Shown here in pieces: positions 57,038-64,000 of a stretch of DNA of 64,000 bases; position 1 is the stretch's first letter; every line of letters starts with the position of its first letter. Position numbers and translations under genes: made by a program. The notes beneath the pieces were generated by a model, which searched no databases, was not told the origin of the DNA, and saw nothing but the letters and a program-made list of their open reading frames with translations. Source of the DNA: Eopsaltria australis (taxonomy: Eukaryota; Chordata; Aves; Passeriformes; Petroicidae); contig JAVTVJ010000016.1 in assembly GCA_034509425.1 (NCBI GenBank), forward strand, positions 124,001 through 188,000. Direction: 5' to 3'.

Positions 57038-57051
57038 AAAAAAGGGGGGAA
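57038..57051 (+). other. GAM-3 polypurine tract
   Basis: AAAAAAGGGGGGAA immediately before the 3' LTR. Confidence 0.8.
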
Positions 57052-57570
57052 TGATGCCGTTTGGTTTCTGCCTTTTTTCTTTTATATGTTCTCTGTACTC
57101 TTTGCACATATATTTGTAGCTCTGTAGCCTACTGTATTAATAGCTAGTTTTCCAGTACTTTTCCATGGCCTTTCCCTAAGCAGAAAGACAAAACAAATTC
57201 CAGAGCTCCAAGCCCCAGGGGGGTGCAAGGCCCTGTCCTATCTCGGTTCTTCCTGGGAACCAAGGCCGAGAACAACTCTGAGGTACATTTTCATAAACAA
57301 AGTACAGCCAGTGCTGAGAGGGGGGCTCCAGGGAAAGGGCTGGACCTGGGGGGGAATTGAATCACCACTTGTTCTCCTTATTGGTGCTTTTAATCAATTA
57401 TGCTAATTTCCTAAAAGCTATAAATATATACTCACCCCTGGAGGGGGGGCTTTTATGGACACCTTTCCATAACTGCTCCTGAAGACCTTCAAAATAAAGA
57501 TCCCCTTTTATATTACCTCCTTGCTAAAATGATCTCGAGTTTCTTTTCCAGGCTGGGGGAAAAGGCAACA
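57052..57570 (+). repeat. GAM-3 3' LTR
   Basis: 519 bp, near-identical to the 5' LTR; followed by the TSD GCTC. Confidence 0.9.
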
Positions 57571-57574
57571 GCTC

Positions 57575-59229
57575 CACGTGGCGTCGGTGGCATGATGTGT
57601 GGAAGGAACCTTTTCCTTGAACATCCAACCCAGCACTGGTAGTCGGGATGCAGAAGAAGCTGTGCTTCGGTGCCAATTACTTCTGAGGCGGCTCAAACCC
57701 CTTCATAAGCCACAAGAATCTCTTTCTCGCTTGGGGTATAGCTGGCTTCAGATCCTTTGTATCCCCGGCTCTAGAACCCGAGCGGTCATCCTTGAGTCTC
57801 TTCAGGTCCCTTCTGCCACAGGCCCCAGGATGGACCATTTTCCCCGGCCGCAGTGTAGAGCACATTTTTCACATCTTGTCCTGTTCCGACTGGCCCAAGG
57901 GCCACTGCGTGGGCGATCTCCTGCTTAATTTGTTCGAATGCTTTTTGTTGCTCAGGACTCTACTGGAAATCATTTCTTTTTCATGTCACGAGGTAAAGAG
58001 GGCTTACAGTCATGCTGTATTCTGGGATATGCATTCTCTAAAACCTGACAGCTCTTAGAAAAGCCTGGGTTTCCTTCTTGTTCGTAGGTGGGGACATAGC
58101 AGTGATCTTGTTGACTACTTCTGTCGGGATCTGGCGACGTCCATCTTGCCACTTGACTCCTAAGAACTGGATTTCTTGAGTGGGTCCCTTAACCTTACTT
58201 CGCGTGATGGCAAAACCAGCTCTTAGGAGAATCTGGATGATCTTCTTTCCTTTCTCGAGGACTTCCTCTGCTGTGTTTCCCCATACGATAATGTCGTCGA
58301 TGTACTGCAGATGTTCTGGAGCCTCACCCTTTTCCAGTGCAGCCTGGATCAGTCCATGGCAGATGGTGGGGCTGTGCTTCCACCCCTGGGGGAGTCTGTT
58401 CCAGGTGTACTGCATGCCCCTTCAGGTGAAAGCAAACAGGCCTGCACTCTGCTGCCAGAGGAATGGAGAAAAAGGCGTTGGCAATATCGATGGTCGCGTA
58501 CCACTTTGTTACCTTGGATTCCAGTTCGTACTGAAGTTCCAACATGTCTGGCACAGCAGCACTCAGTGGTGGTGTGACCTCATTCAGGCCACAATGATCC
58601 ACTGTCAGTCTCCATTCTCCACTGGACTTACTCACTGGCCATATAGGGCTGTTAAAGGGTGAATGAGCCTTGCTGACCACCCCTTGGCTCTCCAGTTTAC
58701 GAATCATCTCGTGGATGGGAACCATAGAGTCTCTGTCTGTGTGGTACTGCCGTCGGTGCACTGTCGCCGTGGCGATTGGTACTTGCTGTTCTTTAACTTC
58801 CAGCAGTCCCACAGCAGAGGGGTCATCTGAGAGACCAGGCAAGGTATTTAGCTGTTGGATGTCTTCTGTTTCTACAGCGGCTACTTCGAAAGCCCAACGA
58901 TGTCCTTTTGGGTCTTTGAAATACCCATTTCTAAGATAGTCTATGCCCAGGATGCATGGGGCCTCTGGGCCGATCACGATGGGGTGTTTCTGCCACTCAT
59001 TCCCAGTTAAACTCACTTCAGCTTCCAATACAGTCAGCTGCTGGGATCCTCCTGTCACCCCAGAAATAGATTCTGTTCCCACGTACCTTGATGGCATCAG
59101 GGTACATTGAGCGCCGGTGTCAACCAAAGCCGTGTATCTTTGTGGGTCAGAAGTGCCAGGCCAGCGGATCCACACAGTCCAATAGATCCGGTTGTCCCTT
59201 TCCTTTACCTGGCTAGAGGCAGGGCCCCT
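57575..59229 (-). pseudogene. pol: ERVL-2 protease and reverse transcriptase
   Basis: Minus-strand protease (LVDTGAQCTLMPSRY near 59130) and RT (TIDIANAFFSIPLA, LPQGWKHSPTICHGL, YIDDIIVWGN), an intact YIDD box where ERVL-1 has YIND. A 2-nt deletion near 58440 shifts the frame. TAG stops at 58038-58040 and 57960-57962 replace Trp codons and are shared with ERVL-1. The reading ends at the GAM-3 insertion and continues at 53643. Confidence 0.88.
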
Positions 59230-59493
59230 CTATTCCTGATTGTGGTACAGGTTGCTCTCTTCCTGTAAATATTTTCTTGTGGTCCCTTCAGGAGGATCGG
59301 TCATATCATCATTCCTATACTGTTCAGAGTTCTGTTCACAAGAGACTTGAGCGGTGTTGAGTCTAGGTGGGCTTCTTGTGGTAGCTGTTCCTCTTTTCAG
59401 TTCACGTACACGGGCTGCTAAGGAAGAGGTGGGTTTTCTATCCCACTTCCTCATGTCTTCTCCATGCTCCTGAAGGAAAAAATAGAGGTTACT
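59230..59493 (-). pseudogene. ERVL-2 gag-pol spacer reading
   Basis: Counterpart of 10826-11089 in ERVL-1: open in the gag/pol frame between TGA (59494-59496) and TAG (59230-59232), with MRKWDRKPTSSLAARVRELK. Both stops are conserved between two independent integrations. No zinc knuckle seen. Confidence 0.6.
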
Positions 59494-61833
59494 TCATGGA
59501 GTGTATCCTCTCTCTGTGGCTGGGTGTTGAAGGTTGGATTTAGTTCTTTTCCTCAGGAATTTTTTCTCCCATGGGTTGCTAAGACACAAATGACTGGGTA
59601 CTTAAGAGAAACAAAGCACAAGGCTAGAGCCTTTCTCCTTGGCAGGGTGGGGTAGAATTGCCCCTCATGGAAGCAAGGCTTGACAACGCGAGATTTGGAG
59701 ACACTGAAAAGCAAGGGCAGCGGGGAGGTCACGCTCTCTTGCTCGGGACCCTCGGAGCTGGACGGTCGGAGCTGCTGTCTGCTGAACCCACGGCCCCCTG
59801 AGAAGCCAGCGCGGAGCTGCCGGTCTGTCTGCTGTGAGTCTTTTTCCTCCCTGCCCATCGGGAGCTGCCTGCCACCAGCCTGTCTCTCCCCCCGCTCCTC
59901 CTCGCCGCTCCGAGTTTCCTCACTACATTGTGGCGGGGTTTTCCCCCCCGCACGTCGAGACCTCTTGCCGTCCCAGCTCCCTGTGTCCGGGGATCCTGCT
60001 GTGGCACCGACACCAGCTGCCCCCCGAGGGTCTGTGGAGCAAGGGCTCTCCTCCATCCTTCCCTGCCTCGGGCAGCCACCATTGCTGTTGTGCTACCTGA
60101 GCTCATGCCGGAGCGCCCCCTGCAGGCACCGGGGAATCACCACACCCAGAGCGCCCCTGCAGGCTGTGACTGGAACTGCACCAAAGGGAAAAGGTGCCTG
60201 AAGCCGAGCAGACTGCCACTGGGTTTCTGGTTCTGTTTGTTGGTTAACGTTATAGTCGTTGTTATTTGTCATCTTTGTTTTAGATATTAGTAAAGAACTG
60301 TTATTCCTATTCCCATATCTTTGCCTGAGAGCCTCTTGATTTCAAATTTATAATAGTTCGGAGGGAGAGGGGTTACAGTTTCCCATTCCAAAAGAGGCTC
60401 CTGCCTTCCTTAACAGACACCCGTCCTTCAAACCAGGACACTGGGGGACGCTGGCTCCTAATAGCAGAGACCCTTGTTTGTTCTGGTGAGATGTGGTGAA
60501 TTTCTTGCTTCAGCTCCTTTCTGAGTTTCTCTTCCAAGCTCCGGACGTGCTCAGCCAGCTTTGTTTCCACTGATGAGACATGGGTGTGAAATGGGGCCGT
60601 GACAGTGTCCTCATAAATTCTTAGTTTGTTGATCAGTACTCCCACCTTGTCCGCTCCTTCCCTCCATTGCAGGGTTGCTAGGTAACGGGAGTATATCTCT
60701 GGTCCAAGCCGTGCGAATCTCAACCACATCTGTGACGTGCATTGGACATCATCTGGGTTCTTAGGGAATCTCTCATCTTTTGAGAAAATGATCTCCAGCA
60801 CGGCCAATTCTCTCAGGCATCGGATACCTTGTTCCATTGTGCTCCATTTTCCTTGGTGCACCTGGAGGTCTTCTTTACAAAGGTATCTGTCCCTTATGCT
60901 TGCCAGCAGTCGCCGCCAGAGGCTGAGAGTTTCTTGGGTTTTCCCGATCCCCTGGTCAATGACCACATCCTGGGTCAGGGATCCAAGTTGCCTGGCCTCA
61001 CTTCCATCTAGCATGGTGTCATTGGCTGCAGCATCCCAGATGCGAAGAAGCCAGGTCAGGATGGATTCATTTGTCTGGCGGGTGAACTCCCTCCGTAGGT
61101 CACGCAACTCACCCAGGGATAAAGAGCGAGTGATGATCTCTGGCTCCGTCTCTTCTGCTTGGTGTGAAGGTCCAGCCTCCTCCTCATCGGTCACTGTGCG
61201 GGCTGATTTGCTCCTGGTTTTCTTTTTCTGAAGGGGGGCAACTGCTACTGGCTTAGGCTGTTCTGGCTTGGTGATGGCTTGTGTGGAGACTCTGTCGTTT
61301 CTTTCAGTCTCTTTTTCTTCTATGACAGTTTGTTTAGATATGGTGCCTGTTGCTTTGCTGCTTTTCTTCTCCTCCTCCTCGAGAAGACACTGTACCACAC
61401 CAAGTATTGTTCTGTTCCTAAGCATGGTGTATACGGTGCAGGTCATAGAGAGAAAAGAAAACAGAACTGACAGCAAGATTATACTATCTTTGACATCCAA
61501 AGGGAACTCAATATTTTCAAAAACTCTTTTGCCGGGTCTGAAAGGCTGAAAGAAACCACTCTCTACTCTTTCCCCTAGGGGCTGGGTGCAATTGTTGAAG
61601 AGGCCCCAGATGTAGCAGCCCAGACTAGGACAAGCAAACAAAATTGAGTATATATTCTGAATGGTGTTCATTGCCTCGGAGGTTATCATGCAGTAGACAT
61701 AATAAACCAATAAAGCAATTTTTATACGATACCCCGGCCTACACAGGAGCATTACTATGGGCAGGTAGTTCCCTGTCTGCGGAAATACATATAGAGCAAG
61801 GTACAGGACACATGTAAGTATGTTGAGTATCAT
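59494..61833 (-). pseudogene. gag: ERVL-2 gag with N-terminal multi-pass domain (split by solo LTR C)
   Basis: The ATG at 61833 opens about 462 codons without a stop up to solo LTR C; about ten more codons follow it, to TGA 59494-59496. The layout is as in ERVL-1: hydrophobic segments near residues 2-17, 37-53, 60-79 and 117-137, a sequon (NCT) near 81, an acidic/basic linker (KKKTRSKSART), then a capsid-like region (LLRIWDAAAND, EARQLGSLTQD, LWRRLLASIRDRYLC, ELAVLEIIF) and a C-terminal coiled-coil-like stretch (SSVETKLAEHVRSLEEKLRK). The better-preserved copy; only the LTR insertion interrupts it. Confidence 0.87.
59525..60440 (+). mobile_element. Solo LTR C nested in ERVL-2 gag
   Basis: 916-bp LTR of the family at 5432-6308, from TGTTGAAGGTTGG to AACCAGGACA, with a perfect 5-bp TSD CTGGG (59520-59524 and 60441-60445). 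Removing it restores the gag sequence found in ERVL-1. It contains the CTCF-like pair near 60110-60165. Confidence 0.9.
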
Positions 61834-61890
61834 GGTGAATAGGTGGCTTCTAGAACACAAAATTGTAATTCTGACTTTCCTCAGGGCCTT

Positions 61891-61908
61891 GGCTCACGTT
61901 GGGCGCCA
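61891..61908 (-). other. ERVL-2 primer-binding site
   Basis: TGGCGCCCAACGTGAGCC on the minus strand, Lys-type core, five bases after the LTR. Confidence 0.78.
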
Positions 61909-61913
61909 AAAAA

Positions 61914-62233
61914 TGTGGTAGTTTGAAAGCAAATCAGTGAAAGACTCAAAGTCAGAACTACAATTTAATAGAAAAATTAAAATAAATGCAATAGTACAAA
62001 AACACTGACAGAGTCAGAATACAACCTGACACCCTGTTGGTCAGGGTGTTGGTAGCAGTCCACTTTGATGGTGGCTGCAGTCCTCTGGGAGGACTCCTCC
62101 CACCTGGCTCCAACAGTTGGCCCATTAGAAGACATGCCCTGGAGCCATCAGGGACAAGCCAGGAACACTGCCCCACCTGGCCTAACATCCCATGAAGATG
62201 GTGATGGAATACATACCATTGTAATCTAAGACA
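61914..62233 (-). repeat. ERVL-2 5' LTR, internally deleted
   Basis: 320 bp, against 582 bp for the 3' LTR. About 262 bp are missing at a junction near 62090, removing the TATA-like box and most of the promoter. Ends and flanking TSD (CCCCT) are intact. Confidence 0.88.
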
Positions 62234-62238
62234 CCCCT

Positions 62239-64000
62239 ACCTTTAAGAATTTGCTTCTTATTCAGATATGGAGCCAGTTGCACAGCATGCTTTAGAGAGA
62301 TTCTTCAGCTATCATACTAATGTAAAAAATAACAACTTCAACCCATATCAAGTCTAAAATCTTTTAAAGCAGCATAAGGGGGAACTGGGCCTGGGAAATT
62401 TTAGCTGAAGTTAATGGTGAAAATACAATCTAAAAAAGGTAGTGCAGTCACCATCTAACATCCCACAGACAATAATTGTATGACAGGACTGGAGCTTGTT
62501 TTCTGGCAGTGCCTCTTAGAAGAGTGCAGGCAACATTTGCAACTCACCGTACAGTTCAGATTCTGCAATACAGCTTGTGCTGACTTTTCTTGTGAGTGAC
62601 AATTCATGAGTGGAAGGAAATACAACTGCTGAGCTTAAAGTCTAAGTACATTGATGGTAGGTCTGGTGTTAATGCATTGAGTGTAGCTGTCTTAGATTAC
62701 AATGTTATGCATCTCATACAAAATGCATCCATCTAACAGATTCTGATTTAAAAAAAAGGACTAACTACATTAAATGGAAGTCCTGTCAGCAAAGCATGTG
62801 AGGCAATCCTCCTTGTCCATTCAGACCTGGTAAAATCTGAGTCAGCTGAAATACTGTGACCAGTTCTGAGTGCTTAAAAATGCACCTTGTTTGGAAAGGT
62901 TCCCGAGGCAAGCGATAAAATAATCAGAGGCCCGGCAAACATAGTCTGTCATGCTGGAACAGCTAGAGAGAGACATAACAAATTTCAAATATGTAATAAG
63001 TACCTATAAAAAGGAAGGGCATAAACTGTTCCCCAGCGTAAAGACATGAGGGCTGGATTAAAGTTGAGGCAAAGGAGACATCAGGGTTAAACTACATATG
63101 CTCATTTTGTAATTGTAAGAATAGCAAAGTACTGGAACAGATCGCTTAAGGAAGATGTAGAATTTCTGTATTTAAAAGGTTTTAAGTGTATATAGAACAA
63201 ACATTAGCCTGTAAAAACCAAAGTATTTGGCTTAATAACACCCACATAATTTGTCGGCTCTGCTGAATCTGATTTCTAAGACTTCTGTATTCATCTTCTT
63301 CTGTGGTTTATGTCATAAACAAATCAGCCAATTTTATAATTAAAGAGAATTTATTAAATAATCAAAGTATAAAATTTGAAAAAGCCACAAGCAAAAGCAG
63401 TGCCAAGCCGGGTGATCGGCACTGGGTGAGCTGAGTCTGGACATTGTCCATCCCGAATCCCTCTAATTCACAAATGCTGTTTCTATGGGGTATCTTTCTG
63501 TACATTTTTTTGGCTTTGTTAATCTTATCCTTTTAAGCATATTAATGTATTTTTTTTTGTCTTGTTGCTAGTTTGGCGACAGTTCCTGGAATCAGTAGAT
63601 GTATATCTTTCGCTGCTGGAATAAGCTTTTTGGCGATGCATATTATCATATATGCATATTGAATGCATATCGCTGGAGCCTTGCCAGACGGAAAAATCCT
63701 CCGGAATACTCTTCTTTGGAATGCATACGGAATGCACCTCGCTGGGGTCCATTCAGACGAAAAAAACCCCTTGAAATGTATATTTTTGGTGGCTACATGT
63801 CTTGGCATTTGCATTTTTTCTCAGCTTCAGTAAAAAAATGCTGTAATCTTTAATTTTTAGCACAAATTACTTTGCAACATATACTACAGTTTACAACACT
63901 AAGAATCAGTTCTTGCAAAGTGAGAATTGCATCTCTGGAATTCTCTCTCAATTCAGTCCCTTGACAAAATATTGTTTCCCTCCCAATTAAATTTCATCAA
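62239..64000. other. Host flank right of the ERV cluster
   Basis: AT-rich non-coding DNA. A segment near 63345-63435 has an LTR-like look but no boundaries. An imperfect tandem duplication lies at about 63659-63790 (two units starting GAATGCA.CTCGCTGG-like). No gene recognised. Confidence 0.45.

Larger units (their letters stand above)
53648..57570 (+). mobile_element. GAM-3: internally deleted class I provirus in ERVL-2 pol
   Basis: Plus-strand provirus with LTRs 53648-54169 and 57052-57570 and a perfect 4-bp TSD GCTC (53644-53647 and 57571-57574). Joining the flanks restores the ERVL-2 pol reading. The inside is only about 2.9 kb: PBS, a long leader with 71-bp repeats and a GC-rich block, a scrap of RNase H and integrase, env remnants and a polypurine tract. 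Gag, protease and most of pol are missing. Related to GAM-1 in its env and RNase H scraps, with a different LTR family. Confidence 0.9.
30245..62233 (-). mobile_element. ERVL-2: class III provirus split by nested insertions
   Basis: One minus-strand provirus whose 3' LTR (30245-30826) and 5' LTR (61914-62233) are 31 kb apart. A perfect 5-bp TSD CCCCT at 30240-30244 and 62234-62238 shows both belong to the same integration. Its own sequence (30245-31586, 51938-53647 without the LTR at 52328, 57571-59524, 60441-62233) matches ERVL-1 in order. It is interrupted by GAM-1, GAM-2, element X, solo LTRs and GAM-3, each with its own terminal structure. Confidence 0.9.

Noticed and set aside
1..64000. 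CRISPR arrays, bacterial operons, rRNA or tRNA genes
   Set aside because: No spaced direct-repeat array, no Shine-Dalgarno-linked gene runs and no tRNA or rRNA sequence seen; the window is vertebrate nuclear DNA.

Overview
Vertebrate, most likely bird (probably passerine), nuclear DNA. One host gene is recognisable: TMPO (thymopoietin / lamina-associated polypeptide 2), on the minus strand from a CpG-island promoter near 28 kb leftwards. Eight coding exons can be placed by protein similarity, GT/AG splice sites and matching phases. The last exon(s), with the membrane anchor, lie beyond the left edge. No mammal-type LAP2-alpha exon is visible. Most of the rest is endogenous retrovirus (ERV).

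Layout. 1-8690: TMPO introns and the last four exons in the window, with two inverted solo LTRs of one family (5432-6308 plus, 6737-7680 minus). 8696-14914: ERVL-1, a complete but decayed class III (ERV-L-like) provirus on the plus strand, antisense inside a TMPO intron. 14920-28500: TMPO exons 5, 3, 2 and 1 (human numbering), introns with two solo LTRs, an intronic GC island, and the promoter. 29565-30136: another solo LTR. 30245-62233: ERVL-2, a minus-strand provirus of the same family as ERVL-1, stretched to 32 kb by nested insertions and bounded by a perfect 5-bp target duplication (CCCCT). 62234-64000: non-coding host sequence.

Inside ERVL-2. GAM-1, a class I (gammaretrovirus-like) minus-strand provirus, entered the integrase gene (target site ATAC). 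GAM-2, a second class I provirus, entered the integrase of GAM-1 (AAGG). A solo LTR entered the 5' LTR of GAM-2. Two solo LTRs lie in the gag of GAM-1. A long-LTR element (X) cuts the 5' LTR of GAM-1. A tandem duplication then repeats part of ERVL-2 integrase and a GAM-1 copy that has collapsed to a chimeric solo LTR. GAM-3, a plus-strand class I provirus (GCTC), split the RNase H region of ERVL-2. A last solo LTR (CTGGG) lies at the end of ERVL-2 gag.

Most notable: (i) both ERVL copies have a Gag that starts with a multi-pass hydrophobic domain; (ii) both share in-frame stops between and within gag-pol, and many of the stops are Trp-to-amber changes; (iii) the nested cluster preserves a readable insertion order and a duplication plus LTR-LTR recombination; (iv) one solo-LTR family carries paired CTCF-like motifs. 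All proviruses carry disabling lesions. Coordinates, phases and motifs were read by eye; family names rest on motif recognition, not on searches.
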